Shown: positions 30,473 through 39,361 of the stretch, piece after piece | How positions within the stretch are numbered: the stretch's first letter is position 1 | How the letters are laid out: every line of letters starts with the position of its first letter | NCBI GenBank assembly: GCA_947259095.1 | Contig: CAMYLA010000021.1 | Location: forward strand, 82,886-135,897 | DNA: 53,012 nucleotides | From: an uncultured Acidimicrobiaceae bacterium | Lineage (GTDB): Bacteria > Actinomycetota > Acidimicrobiia > Acidimicrobiales > SZUA-35 | Direction: 5' to 3' | Notes under the pieces: model-generated | Told to the model about the DNA's origin: nothing | Databases searched by the model: none | The model's input: only the letters and a program-made list of their open reading frames with translations | Position numbers and translations under genes: made by a program

Positions 30473-30689
30473 GAAGCGGGCTCCTTCAGCAGCGTTGATC
30501 GATTGTCTCGTCAGGTCGATCGTCTGACATACGGTCAGGCGATCTGTTTTGGAACGGTGACAATCACGGCCGGATTCGGTGAAAGAGCACGGGAGCCGAC
30601 TGGTGATCGTCGTGTGAACAGGTTGAAGATCGGTTGGTCGAATCCCGGTGTGAGCTCCGACGCTGATTGGTGTCTTGGAAGGTTCTTGT

Positions 30690-31220
30690 CTACTTCTTGG
30701 GTGTTGTGGCCATCCGCTGGGGGCGATAGCCGGCTGCCGGTCGCGATCGACGCCCGGCCTTCCGGTCGGCCGTCGGTTTCAGGCCAGGGTGAGCGAACGT
30801 TGCCGAAACGTGGCGCAGCTCCCAAACCAACAGACCGAGATGGGTAACGATGATCGTGATGCCGAGAGGGATCATGCGAACCCACGCAGTGTCCTTCACC
30901 AGCCAGACCGCCATGAAGACGAGCGCCAGCCGCATGACGTATCCTCCAAGCGCCACTGAGGCTACCAAGCCCAGCGAGATCCTGGCGGCCCCGGCCAACA
31001 AATATGCCGAAGCAAGAAAGTTGGCCAAGACGATGAGCATCGCATAGCCGACGGAGAGGGCATCGTTGCGGTCGCCGATCAGGGCCGCTCCCGCCATGGC
31101 GATCGGCATGACCAGGAGCCCTCGTCGGACCAGGTCCTTTGCGATCTGCGCCGCCGGCGACGGCCCCAGCGACGGTTCGGCGAGGGTCACCGGCTCCGAG
31201 GCGGCCGAGGCGCCGGTCAT
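30690..31220 (-). CDS. atpI: AtpI-like ATP synthase assembly/accessory membrane protein
   Basis: The 176-residue protein has four hydrophobic helices, as in AtpI, which helps c-ring assembly or Mg uptake in other bacteria. Position between an AtpZ-like gene (4-nt ATGA overlap) and atpB, on the same strand, supports the name more than the weakly conserved sequence. A basic C-terminal tail of about 35 residues is added. The 217-bp stretch to atpB shows no ORF or clear signal besides the atpB ribosome binding site. Confidence 0.75.
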   Translation of the reverse strand: MTGASAASEPVTLAEPSLGPSPAAQIAKDLVRRGLLVMPIAMAGAALIGDRNDALSVGYAMLIVLANFLASAYLLAGAARISLGLVASVALGGYVMRLALVFMAVWLVKDTAWVRMIPLGITIIVTHLGLLVWELRHVSATFAHPGLKPTADRKAGRRSRPAAGYRPQRMATTPKK

Positions 31221-31471
31221 GAACCACCCCGACGCTTGGCCTCAGCCTCGGCGTCCAGCCGCTCGATGTCGCGCTGGTACCGGTAATAGACGTTGGCCAC
31301 CGAGCCACCGAAGCCGACCACGGTCAACACGATGGTCAGCAACGGGGTGGTGCCGACCTGCTTGTCGAGCCACAACCCGGCCAGGGCGAAGATGACACCG
31401 GAGAGGACGAGTTCATAGCCGCCGGTGCTCTGACCAAGATCTCTACCCAGAGGGGTTTTCTCGACAGCCAC
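31217..31471 (-). CDS. AtpZ/AtpI family small membrane protein
   Basis: The 84-residue product has two membrane helices joined by a short LDKQVGTTPLL loop and a charged C-terminus, the layout of AtpZ/DUF-type F1Fo-associated proteins. First gene of the ATP synthase operon; it overlaps atpI by 4 nt. The start is taken as GTG 31471 because a GAGGG precedes it by a few bases and upstream residues do not look like protein. The region 31472-31697 upstream shows no other gene and should hold the operon promoter, which I cannot place with confidence. Confidence 0.75.
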   Translation of the reverse strand: MAVEKTPLGRDLGQSTGGYELVLSGVIFALAGLWLDKQVGTTPLLTIVLTVVGFGGSVANVYYRYQRDIERLDAEAEAKRRGGS

Positions 31472-31697
31472 GATGCCCTCGCACGACGTCAACGTTCCGA
31501 AATCGGGCTTCGAACACACCAGCCCACGGCCCGGAACGACGATCGTTGAACCCGGGCACCGCTGGAAACCATAGATACCGGCCATGACCAACGCAACCTG
31601 GGGACAGCGGCGACAGCGGGTCTGTGCGATCGCGATCGTCACACACCGGCCAAGACGCCGATTTCAGAGGGTCGATCATCTCTGGCGGCGCTGGCCT

Positions 31698-33194
31698 TCA
31701 CCGCGTATCGAGATCGGCTCGGGGCCAGACTTCGATCGGGCGGCGCCTCGGTGGCCGAGCAGGACCGGCCCCCGGCTCGGGTTTGCCGACCGCGGCGCTC
31801 GCCGTCGAACCGCCGAGCGACACCTCGAGGACCGGGATCGAGGGAAGCTTCTCGAGCGCCTCCGTCGTCTCGAGTGTCTCGGTCGTCTCGAGTGTCTCCG
31901 CCGTCTCGGGCGAATCGGGCGGCTCGACCGCCTGGACCGGCTCGGACCCCTCGATCGAGTGCCACCTCGTCGGCGCCACCGGTGGGGCGGGCGGAGGGTC
32001 GCCGGTCCGGCCAACCGGGTGCCCGGTGGTGGCACCGTTGCATTGACCGGGCTCGGTGAATCCGCCGTCGGCCCCGACCGCACCCGAGAGCCGCTCGGCC
32101 TGGATGCCGGGATGGAACAGGGTGAACAGAACCAGCGCCAGTGCCCCGACACCAATCGGGACGATCCCGTCGCCCTGGCCCTCGTTGTAGGTCGGATAGA
32201 GCACGAAGGCCGACAGCAGTGCCGTCCACGACCAGAGGATCGCAACGCTGCGGCGATGACCGTGGCCCAACCTGACCAGCCGGTGATGGAGGTGACCCTT
32301 GTCGGCGGTGGCCAGCCCCTGGCGATGGGTGGCTCGGCGGACGATGGCGAAGGCGGTGTCGAAGATCGGCACCCCCAGGATCAGCAGCGGAATGGCCAGC
32401 GGAGCGTAAAAGAAAAAGGTCTGGCCACTGAACGGATCCGGGGTCCGCCCCCCCACCGCCATGGTCGACGCGGCCATCAGCGTGCCGAGCAGCAGGCTCC
32501 CGCTGTCCCCCATGAAGATCCGGGCCGGGTACACGTTCCACGGCAGGAAACCGGCGCAGATACCCAGCGCCAGCGCCGCCACCAGCGGACCGACGTTGCC
32601 GGCCAGCAACAGCTCGACCTGGCCGAGCCGGAAGCCGTAGAGCAGGAAGGCGGCGGCCCCGATGCCGACGATCCCCGCCGCCAGCCCGTCGAGCCCGTCG
32701 ATGAAGTTCACCGCATTGGCCATGCCGAGCACCCAGATGACCGACAGCAACAGGGCCAGGTCGTATGGCAGGACGAAGACGTCGAAGAACGGGATCCTGA
32801 ACCAGATGATGCTGACCCCGCCGACCGCCAGCAACAGCCCGGCCAGGCTCACCCCTGCGGTCTTGGCCGGGGCCGAGATGTCCTTTATGTCGTCGACGAG
32901 GCCCACCAGACAAGCCACCGTTGCCGCCACCAACACCCCGAGCGGTTCGGTCGAGCTGTCGAACACCGCCTCGAACCACCCCGAGGCCCAGGCAACGACG
33001 AACCCCACGACGAACCCTGCATACATGGCGGTCCCGCCGAGAAAGGGGGTCGGCCGTTCATGGAGTCGCCGGGAATCGGGCTCGACCAACAAGCCTGTCG
33101 AAACAGCGATGAGGCGAACGAGCGGTACCAGTGCCACTGTCACGGCGGCAGCAACCGCCGCGACAACGAGGTACGACGTCAAAACGGGCCTCAT
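31698..33194 (-). CDS. Polyprenyl-phosphate sugar-1-phosphate transferase (WecA/TagO/MraY family)
   Basis: Adds a sugar-1-phosphate, probably GlcNAc-1-P, to undecaprenyl or decaprenyl phosphate at the membrane and starts wall-polymer or arabinogalactan-type synthesis. The 498-residue protein has about ten membrane helices and motifs VDDIKDI, NAVNFIDGLDGLAAG, FMGDSGSLLLG and the cytosolic HLHHRL. The fold ends near residue 365. A disordered tail of about 130 residues follows with an in-frame TLETTE repeat. Position between rpiB and the atp operon is that of actinobacterial wecA/rfe. Confidence 0.9.
   Translation of the reverse strand: MRPVLTSYLVVAAVAAAVTVALVPLVRLIAVSTGLLVEPDSRRLHERPTPFLGGTAMYAGFVVGFVVAWASGWFEAVFDSSTEPLGVLVAATVACLVGLVDDIKDISAPAKTAGVSLAGLLLAVGGVSIIWFRIPFFDVFVLPYDLALLLSVIWVLGMANAVNFIDGLDGLAAGIVGIGAAAFLLYGFRLGQVELLLAGNVGPLVAALALGICAGFLPWNVYPARIFMGDSGSLLLGTLMAASTMAVGGRTPDPFSGQTFFFYAPLAIPLLILGVPIFDTAFAIVRRATHRQGLATADKGHLHHRLVRLGHGHRRSVAILWSWTALLSAFVLYPTYNEGQGDGIVPIGVGALALVLFTLFHPGIQAERLSGAVGADGGFTEPGQCNGATTGHPVGRTGDPPPAPPVAPTRWHSIEGSEPVQAVEPPDSPETAETLETTETLETTEALEKLPSIPVLEVSLGGSTASAAVGKPEPGAGPARPPRRRPIEVWPRADLDTR
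31864..31910. repeat. 18-bp in-frame tandem repeat in the WecA-like C-terminal tail
   Basis: Units 31864-31881 and 31882-31899 differ at one base, and a partial third follows. On the coding strand they give a repeated ETTETL-type hexapeptide. Confidence 0.85.
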
Positions 33195-33281
33195 CGTCGC
33201 CCCAGACGTTACCCGGCGGTGCGGTTGTTCGCGCCGACCCGGAGCCGGCGGCGTTGTTCGCAACCGCCGGGGCGGGCCCGA

Positions 33282-33719
33282 TCAGGTTTCGAGCTTGGCG
33301 ATCTTGTCGACCCGGCGGGCGTGGCGGCCGCCCTCGAACTCGGCGACCACGAAGGCGTCCACCGCATCGAGCGCAACCTGGGGACCGATGAACCGTTCAC
33401 CGAGACAGATGATGTTGGCGTCGTTGTGGAGCCTGGAGAGGCGGGCCGAGGTGACGTCGTGGACCGTGGCGGCCCGGACACCGTCGACCTTGTTGGCGGC
33501 GATGCAGATCCCGATCCCGCTGCCGCAGACCGCAACCCCGAATCGGGCATCGCCGTCCACCACCGCATTGCCGATGGCCACCCCGTAGTCGGGGTAGTCG
33601 ACCGAGGTGGTGTCGTTGGTTCCGAGATCGACCACCTCGTGGCCACCGGCCCGGAGGTGGTCGGCCACCAGCTGTTTCAATTCGAATCCGGCATGGTCGG
33701 AGGCGACGGCGATGCGCAT
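33282..33719 (-). CDS. rpiB: Ribose-5-phosphate isomerase B
   Basis: Interconverts ribose-5-phosphate and ribulose-5-phosphate in the pentose phosphate pathway. The 145-residue product has the ASDHAGFELK start, the catalytic Cys65 in AVCGSGIG, and HNDANIICLGER near the C-terminus. Length is typical. ATG 33719 has TAGCCT 7 nt upstream, consistent with a leaderless transcript. It could also isomerise allose-phosphate, as some RpiB do. It would serve the xylose pair of this window only indirectly, through the pentose phosphate pathway. Confidence 0.93.
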   Translation of the reverse strand: MRIAVASDHAGFELKQLVADHLRAGGHEVVDLGTNDTTSVDYPDYGVAIGNAVVDGDARFGVAVCGSGIGICIAANKVDGVRAATVHDVTSARLSRLHNDANIICLGERFIGPQVALDAVDAFVVAEFEGGRHARRVDKIAKLET

Positions 33720-33726
33720 CGGCCCA

Positions 33727-33732
33727 AGGCTA
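33727..33732 (-). promoter_or_regulatory. -10 hexamer of leaderless rpiB promoter
   Basis: TAGCCT on the minus strand ends 7 nt before the ATG at 33719. Confidence 0.5.
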
Positions 33733-33813
33733 CCGGAGCAGACCGGGCCGGGCGGTGCGTCGTGTCGGACCGGGACCGGGACCGGGCGTGATGGATTCGG
33801 CCGGGCCGGCAGC

Positions 33814-34242
33814 TCAGTCGGTCCGGGCTTGATTCTCCCGCAGCCTGGCGTTGAGGATGGCCGAGACCTTCTGGTTGGCGTTCGGGCTCTCGTCCAGGAG
33901 CTTGCGGAACTCGGCGGTACCGAACGAGACGAGCACCATGGCGGTTTCGGCCACCACGGTGGCGTTTCGGGGCCGGTGCTCCACCAGGGACATCTCGCCA
34001 ACCATCGAACCAGGCCCGACCGAGGTCACGAACTCTCCACGGATGTAGACCGCGGCCCGACCCTCCACGATGACGTAGCAGGAGTCGCCCACCCGGCCCT
34101 GATCGATGATCTCGGTGCCGGCCTCGACCTCGACCTTCTCACCCAACCCCGACACCCAGGACAGCTCCGACTGGTTGAACCCGTCGAAGAACTCCAGCGA
34201 GCCGAGCCAGCCGGTGTCGAGTTTGTTGTTTCGTCCGAACAT
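33814..34242 (-). CDS. Stand-alone cyclic-nucleotide-binding domain protein
   Basis: The 142-residue protein is one cNMP-binding beta-roll: EAGTEIIDQGRVGDSCYVIV, then the phosphate-binding-cassette region GSMVGEMSLVEHRPRNATV, and a C-terminal helix. There is no DNA-binding domain, unlike CRP. In a typical cassette the Arg that binds the cyclic phosphate is in PRNATV and is present. It may be a cAMP-responsive partner protein. The start ATG 34242 has a G-rich ribosome binding site (AGGGGG), unlike the leaderless genes near it. Confidence 0.85.
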   Translation of the reverse strand: MFGRNNKLDTGWLGSLEFFDGFNQSELSWVSGLGEKVEVEAGTEIIDQGRVGDSCYVIVEGRAAVYIRGEFVTSVGPGSMVGEMSLVEHRPRNATVVAETAMVLVSFGTAEFRKLLDESPNANQKVSAILNARLRENQARTD

Positions 34243-34277
34243 GGAAACCCCCTGAGCACCCCGGTGTCGGGAGACAA

Positions 34278-34283
34278 ACCCTA
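34278..34283 (-). promoter_or_regulatory. Possible -10 hexamer of the cNMP-binding gene
   Basis: TAGGGT on the minus strand would place transcription start about 30 nt before the ATG at 34242, leaving room for the AGGGGG ribosome binding site. Confidence 0.3.
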
Positions 34284-34354
34284 TCGACCGATCCCGGGAA
34301 CGGTCCACTGTTGTCGCCAAACCGGCCCGAGGTCGGGCATCGGGACCGATGGCC

Positions 34355-35254
34355 TCAATCGCCGATTCGAGGGAAGCGGCCGACCAGCCCCCGTTGCCGA
34401 CCGGCGAGATCCCGGACCGGCTCGACCTCGCCGAAGCGTCGTCGAGCCCGGTACACCATCGCCTCGACCTGATCGGGAGCCATCTCCAGCACCAGGGCAC
34501 CGTCGTCGAGCAACCACCCGGGGGCGGCGTCGATCAGCTCGATGAGATGGGCCGTTCCGTCGGCGTCGGCCAGCAATGCCGACAGTGGCTCCCAGCCCGC
34601 AACCTGCGGTTCGAGGTCGGCCTCTGCTGCGACATAGGGCGGGTTGGCCACCGCCACGCCGACCCGGCCAACGAGCTCGTTCGGCAGCGCCTCGAACCAG
34701 CTCCCGCCGGCCACCCTGACCCGCCCCCCGGCCCGGCCGATGCCGGCCAGGTTGGCTCTGGCGACCTGCAGCGCCTCGTCGGAGAGATCGGTCAACCAGA
34801 CCTCGGTCCCCGGTCGTTCCAGCGCCAGCGACAGCCCGATGGCCCCCGAGCCGGTGCCGAGATCGACCACGACGACATCCGAAGCCGTCCCGGGCCGGTT
34901 GGTGGGGCGGGCTCGGGTCAGCCGGTCGGCCTCGGCCAGGGCCCGTTCGGCGATGATCTCGGTCTCCGGCCTGGGGATCAGGACTCGACGATCTATGAAG
35001 AGGTCGAGCGATCGGAAGCCCCAGCTCCCGAGCACGTACTGCAGCGGCTCGCCGGCACAACGCCGCTCCACCATCCGGTCGAAGGCCGCAACCTGGCGCT
35101 TCGTCGCCGGTCGATCGGCGACCTCCAACCACTCGCTGGCGTCGGTGCCGGTGGCCTGGCGAGCGATCCACCGGGCGCTGAGCTCCGGCTCCGGCACGTC
35201 GAGGGCGACCAATCGATCGACGGCTTCGGCCATCAATTCGTTCCAGCTCACCAT
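34355..35254 (-). CDS. prmC: Peptide chain release factor N5-glutamine methyltransferase
   Basis: Methylates the GGQ glutamine of release factors. The 299-residue enzyme has an N-terminal helical domain, the SAM motif VVDLGTGSGAIGLSLA, the IPRPETE motif and the substrate-binding ANPPYV. It directly follows prfA on the same strand (36 bp apart), the usual arrangement. ATG at 35254 is chosen by homology over an earlier in-frame start inside prfA. Confidence 0.93.
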   Translation of the reverse strand: MVSWNELMAEAVDRLVALDVPEPELSARWIARQATGTDASEWLEVADRPATKRQVAAFDRMVERRCAGEPLQYVLGSWGFRSLDLFIDRRVLIPRPETEIIAERALAEADRLTRARPTNRPGTASDVVVVDLGTGSGAIGLSLALERPGTEVWLTDLSDEALQVARANLAGIGRAGGRVRVAGGSWFEALPNELVGRVGVAVANPPYVAAEADLEPQVAGWEPLSALLADADGTAHLIELIDAAPGWLLDDGALVLEMAPDQVEAMVYRARRRFGEVEPVRDLAGRQRGLVGRFPRIGD

Positions 35255-35291
35255 ATGGCCTCCACCTCGGGACCCGATCCGATCGTGGCCT

Positions 35292-36368
35292 TCAGGACGC
35301 CGACGAGTCGGTTTCCTGGAGCTGGCGGGTCCGCTCGTCGAGGAGGAGCCCATCGCTGATCTCGTCCATGTCGCCGGCGACGATCCGGTCCAGCTTGTGG
35401 ATCGTCAGCCCGATGCGGTGATCGGTGACCCGGTTCTCCTTGTAGTTGTAGGTCCGGATCTTCTCCGAACGGCCGCCGCCACCGGTCTGATCACGGCGGG
35501 CGGCCGACGCGTCGGCCCGGCGCTGCTCCTCCTCCCGCTGCAACAGGCGGGAACGGAGCACCTTCAACGCCCGCTCCCGGTTCTGGAGCTGGCTCTTCTC
35601 ATCCTGCATCGAGACCACCTCCCCGGTCGGGAGGTGGGTCACCCGGACCGCCGAGTCCGTGGTGTTGACGTGCTGACCGCCGGCCCCGGACGACCGGTAG
35701 GTGTCGAACCGGAGATCGTTCATGTCGATGGTGATGTCGACCTCGTCTGCTTCCGGTAGCACCGTCATCGTGGCCGACGAGGTGTGGACCCGACCCTGGG
35801 ACTCGGTGATCGGCACCCGCTGGACCCGGTGGACCCCGGCCTCGAACTTCATCCTGGTCCAGACGTCGTCGCCCTTGAGCATGAAGGTCACCTCGTCGAA
35901 CCCGCCGAGGTCGGAGACGCTGGAGTTGAGCACCTCGAACCCCCATCCCCGGGAGGCGGCGTATGACTGGTACATGTCGTACAGCACCCTGGCGAACAGG
36001 TTGGCCTCCTCGCCACCCTCGGCACCCCGTATCTCAACGATCACATTGCGGCCGTCGTTTGGGTCCGTTGGCAGGAGGAGCACCTTCAGCTCCTCCTCCA
36101 GGCGGGCGATGTCGACTTCGGCGGCGCTGATCTCGTCTCGCAGTTCGTCCCGCTCATCGGCGTCGGCCTCGGTCAACAACTCCCTGGCCACGTCGAGATC
36201 GTCGGTCCGGGCCCTCAGTCGGCCGCCGAGGGCCACGACGTCCCCGAGCGCGGCGTATCGACGGGACATCTCGACGAACCGCTTGTTGTCGGACGCGATG
36301 TCGGGATCGGCCATCCTGGCCTCCAGTTCCCGATATTCGTCGTCGAGCGTTTCGAGCCGTTCCAGCAC
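35292..36368 (-). CDS. prfA: Peptide chain release factor 1
   Basis: RF1 ends translation at UAA and UAG. The ~358-residue protein holds the GGQ motif in SSGAGGQHVNTTDSAV and the domain 2 codon-recognition region with VHRVQRVPITESQGRVHTS, as well as RSEKIRTYNYKENRVTDHR. Two adjacent starts exist: ATG 36371 and GTG 36368. TAGTCT lies 4 nt before the ATG but 7 nt before the GTG, so the GTG fits a leaderless transcript; I chose it. prmC follows. Confidence 0.95.
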   Translation of the reverse strand: MLERLETLDDEYRELEARMADPDIASDNKRFVEMSRRYAALGDVVALGGRLRARTDDLDVARELLTEADADERDELRDEISAAEVDIARLEEELKVLLLPTDPNDGRNVIVEIRGAEGGEEANLFARVLYDMYQSYAASRGWGFEVLNSSVSDLGGFDEVTFMLKGDDVWTRMKFEAGVHRVQRVPITESQGRVHTSSATMTVLPEADEVDITIDMNDLRFDTYRSSGAGGQHVNTTDSAVRVTHLPTGEVVSMQDEKSQLQNRERALKVLRSRLLQREEEQRRADASAARRDQTGGGGRSEKIRTYNYKENRVTDHRIGLTIHKLDRIVAGDMDEISDGLLLDERTRQLQETDSSAS

Positions 36369-36375
36369 CATTTCG

Positions 36376-36381
36376 AGACTA
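36376..36381 (-). promoter_or_regulatory. -10 hexamer of leaderless prfA promoter
   Basis: TAGTCT on the minus strand ends 7 nt before the GTG at 36368 and only 4 nt before the ATG at 36371. Confidence 0.4.
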
Positions 36382-36423
36382 CCCCCGCACGACCCACGGC
36401 CCCGGCCCGGGCGACGATTTCGA

Positions 36424-37500
36424 TCAGCGACCCCAGGGAGGGTCGATCGAGGCCACCCGGAGACGGGGCACGAACCGGGCCAGGGTCGAGGTGGCCAGCC
36501 GACGGTCGCGCTCTGGCACCACCACCACCAACTCGGCGTCCGGATCATCGCGCCGGCGGTAGTCGACCGCTTCTGGCAGGAGATCGAGATCGACGCCCAC
36601 CGAGCAGACCACCACGGTCGCCTCGCCGGCGGCCGCCACCGGCTCGGTGCCGAGCACGGTGTCCCGGGGCCGGAGCGGCACCACCGGCTCCAGTGACGGC
36701 AGATCGAGTTGACCCGGCTCGTCCAGCAGCACCGATCGGAGCCATCGCTGGCGTGCGACCCTGGTCAACGGGTGGGCGGCCGAGCCCGGATGACGGTGCC
36801 GGGCTACCGCGGCGATGGCCCGGCGGAGGTTGGCATCGTCGTCGAGGTGACGATGCAGGTACTGCTGCAGCTCCCGGTCGGCCTGGCCGACGCCAACCGC
36901 CAGGCGAGGCTCTCTCGCTGTGCCGGTGCCCTGGTGGTCGCGGCCCTGGTGGTCGCGGCCCTGGTGGACGTCTGGCTCGTCGTCGACGACCCGGGCCACC
37001 TCCAGTCCGGCCACCTCGGCCACGAGCATGCCGTGGTCGTCGATCGGGCGGGCCCCTGCTTCGGAGATCACGGCCGCGAACCGGCGATGGTCGGCGGGAA
37101 GCGGGGGTGGTGTGGCGGCAGGAGCGGCGACGGCCGGCTCGACGTCTGGACCCCGTGCCGACCAGACCACGATCTCGAACGCCAGCAGGGCGGCCCGTCT
37201 GGCCAGGCCCGCAGCCACCGGCTCCTCGGCGATCAGCGTGAGCCGATCGGCGCCGTTGGTGGCCGCCCACCGCAACGCAGGGCCGAGGCCGCGCTCGTCT
37301 GCGGTCTGGACGTAGGCGGTCTGGTCGACCACCACTGCGGCCAACGAGCCCGCGGCCGAGGAATCCCCGCCCGCCTGCCGATCGAGGTCGACCGCCCCGC
37401 CGGTGATGGTCCGGACCCGGTGGCGGAGCACCGACCGGGCCAGTGCCGGGTTGTCGGTGCCTCCACCCGGCCCGCTGCGCTGGTTCGACTGATCGGTCAT
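36424..37500 (-). CDS. Protein of unknown function with HQGRD repeat
   Basis: The 358-residue soluble protein has no motif I recognise. It shows an N-terminal region with a segment of alternating hydrophobic strands (AVVVDQTAYVQTADERG; RLTLIAEEPVAAGLARRAAL), a Pro/Ala linker, a middle segment with HQGRD repeats at about residues 180-193, and a C-terminal part with VVVCSVGVDLDLLPEAVDY. Strand-helix alternation suggests an alpha/beta fold. It lies between prfA and a membrane protein gene on the same strand. The ATG at 37500 follows a G-rich stretch. Confidence 0.65.
   Translation of the reverse strand: MTDQSNQRSGPGGGTDNPALARSVLRHRVRTITGGAVDLDRQAGGDSSAAGSLAAVVVDQTAYVQTADERGLGPALRWAATNGADRLTLIAEEPVAAGLARRAALLAFEIVVWSARGPDVEPAVAAPAATPPPLPADHRRFAAVISEAGARPIDDHGMLVAEVAGLEVARVVDDEPDVHQGRDHQGRDHQGTGTAREPRLAVGVGQADRELQQYLHRHLDDDANLRRAIAAVARHRHPGSAAHPLTRVARQRWLRSVLLDEPGQLDLPSLEPVVPLRPRDTVLGTEPVAAAGEATVVVCSVGVDLDLLPEAVDYRRRDDPDAELVVVVPERDRRLATSTLARFVPRLRVASIDPPWGR
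36931..36969. repeat. 15-bp in-frame tandem repeat in the 358-aa unknown gene
   Basis: CTGGTGGTCGCGGCC occurs at 36931-36945 and 36946-36960 and begins again at 36961. On the coding strand it gives the repeated pentapeptide HQGRD. Confidence 0.9.
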
Positions 37501-37537
37501 CCCCCCTCTCTATCGGCTCCGCAGCGACTCGCCGACC

Positions 37538-37565
37538 GGCTACCGGCTACTGGCTACCGGCTACC
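37538..37565. repeat. 7-bp repeat GGCTACC, four copies
   Basis: GGCTACC, GGCTACT, GGCTACC and GGCTACC run from 37538 to 37565, covering the stop codon (37561-37563) of the membrane protein gene and the spacer after it. Confidence 0.9.
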
Positions 37566-39189
37566 GGGTTTCGATGATCATGACCGAGGTCCGGTGGCGG
37601 TGGTGCTCCCCGTCGACCCGCAGATCGGTGACCCGATGGATTTCCAGCCGTTCGACCGGCTCCTGGAAGTCGTAGGTCGGTTGGGGTCGTCCAGACCAGT
37701 ACTTTGGCAGCGGTGCCACCACCGCCAGGGTGTCGGCCAGCCGGTGGTCTCCGGCGGCCCGGCGGTTGGCGTTGGCCACGAACCGCCGGAGGAACTGTTC
37801 GACCCTGGCGTGGTGGTCGTCGAGCTCGGACCCGACCGGCCGCTCGGCCGCCGCCACCTCGTCGAGGTCCTGCAGGCCTTGGATCATCGTCAGCTGGTCG
37901 GCGGTGGCCACCACCCCCCAGGCGCCGGTCAGGGGATGGGTGGACCCCAGTTGCAGTCTGGAGAAGGCCAGGTCCTGGCTGAACGGGGCGAAGGCCTCGA
38001 TCGGCAGGTGGTAGTCGGCACCGCTGGCACCGGTGACCTCCAGTTCGTAGCCGTAGACCAGGGGCGTGTCGTACCAGGCCAAGCCCGGTGGATGGAACAT
38101 CGCCGCACCGGCGACCGCCACCGCGCCCACGGCCAGGCCCGCTCTGGCGATGCGGAGGTTGCGGTCGAGCCAGGGCCGGAGGTGGCGGCGGCTCAGCAAC
38201 ACGAACAGTGCCAGCTCCACCACGATCCACTCCAGGAACCAGAAGCCGAGCAGCATGAAGTTGATGACGTGGAACACCGCCACCACCGGCAGCCACCACC
38301 GGAGCAGGCGATGCTGGGCCACCACCAGTGCGGCCGCCAGTTCCAGTGCCAGTGTGGCGATGAGCAGCGGTCCGTCGAACATGGCGACAACCGCCGCCGA
38401 CCATCGGGAGACGCCGCCATCGGTCTGGCCAAGCCAACCGATGACGTAGCCGCTGCCCGCCAGGTTCGACAGGTCTTCATGGACGATCCAATTCAGGAGC
38501 AGCTTGCCCCGGCCGGGGATGAAGAAATGGGTGGCCAGCGCTGCGGCCATCACCAGCACGACCGGCGAACTGTCGCCCCGGCCGGTGAGTACGAACATGA
38601 GATGGGCGGCGGCGACGGCGAGGAGGACCACAACAACGAGCTCGTCGATGTTCTGGGCCGCCGTGGTCCCGAACGGGAAGCCGAATTGGGCCTCGACGAC
38701 TCGGAACTGCAGTGCAAACGGGATGAGGAACACCGGTCGCCAGAGGACCAGGGCGGCCAACACCACGATCAGGACTCGATCGAGCAGGTGGGCCCGATCG
38801 AGCAGGTAGTTGTAGTCGTACAGCGACCCCTGCCAGGCCAGGAGGGCCAGCAGGGGGGCCGCCACCAGCCGCAGCTCGGCACCGTGCTCGATCGCCGACC
38901 ACCGGGCGGCGAACCGGGTCGGCGAACCGACGAGCAGCCCCACCGCCAGCAGCGACACCACGGCCACCACCGGCCAGTTCGCCCTCAGCGATGCCCCGAG
39001 CAACGTGGGCCCGAACGCATCGGCCTCTTGCAGCCGAGCCGGCCACCGGCTGGAGACATCGGCAACGACGTAACACAGGAAGAAGCCCCCGGCATAGCCC
39101 AGATCCCGCAGCGCCGCCATGGCGGCCGGTGGGCTCCGCAGGTTGGGCACGTCGAAGCCGACGCGCCGGAGAGCGGCGACAATGATCAA
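37561..39189 (-). CDS. Polytopic membrane protein, possibly HTTM (VKGC-like) family
   Basis: The 542-residue protein has about ten to twelve hydrophobic helices in the first ~370 residues, with a NWIVHEDLSNL loop and a segment FHVINFMLLGFWFLEW reminiscent of HTTM/vitamin K-dependent carboxylase-like membrane proteins. A soluble domain of about 150 residues follows. The HTTM link is tentative. The start is taken as TTG 39189 with GAGGGA 6 nt upstream; an ATG 23 codons later is an alternative. It lies between rpmE and the 358-aa gene on the same strand. Confidence 0.65.
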   Translation of the reverse strand: MIIVAALRRVGFDVPNLRSPPAAMAALRDLGYAGGFFLCYVVADVSSRWPARLQEADAFGPTLLGASLRANWPVVAVVSLLAVGLLVGSPTRFAARWSAIEHGAELRLVAAPLLALLAWQGSLYDYNYLLDRAHLLDRVLIVVLAALVLWRPVFLIPFALQFRVVEAQFGFPFGTTAAQNIDELVVVVLLAVAAAHLMFVLTGRGDSSPVVLVMAAALATHFFIPGRGKLLLNWIVHEDLSNLAGSGYVIGWLGQTDGGVSRWSAAVVAMFDGPLLIATLALELAAALVVAQHRLLRWWLPVVAVFHVINFMLLGFWFLEWIVVELALFVLLSRRHLRPWLDRNLRIARAGLAVGAVAVAGAAMFHPPGLAWYDTPLVYGYELEVTGASGADYHLPIEAFAPFSQDLAFSRLQLGSTHPLTGAWGVVATADQLTMIQGLQDLDEVAAAERPVGSELDDHHARVEQFLRRFVANANRRAAGDHRLADTLAVVAPLPKYWSGRPQPTYDFQEPVERLEIHRVTDLRVDGEHHRHRTSVMIIETR

Positions 39190-39361
39190 GCTGGTTCCCT
39201 CAATCGGCCTTTTCGCCGTGAGCCGGAACGGGCCTACGGGTTCCCGCAGGCGCTACGGCCTGGCGTGAACGAACGTTAGCAGTCGGGGAACCCGGGCGCG
39301 GGTCAAAGGTCTGACCTGCGCGATTGAGCGGAAGCCTGCAGTATCGAGCGAGCGGGCTCGA

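Noticed and set aside
30473..30689. Possible gene between atpI and atpB
   Set aside because: No ORF with coding character; only the atpB ribosome binding site near 30480 is recognisable.
31472..31697. Minus-strand ORF (about 78 codons) upstream of atpZ
   Set aside because: Composition is unlike protein and the frame has no start near a promoter-like motif; the stretch more likely holds the atp promoter.
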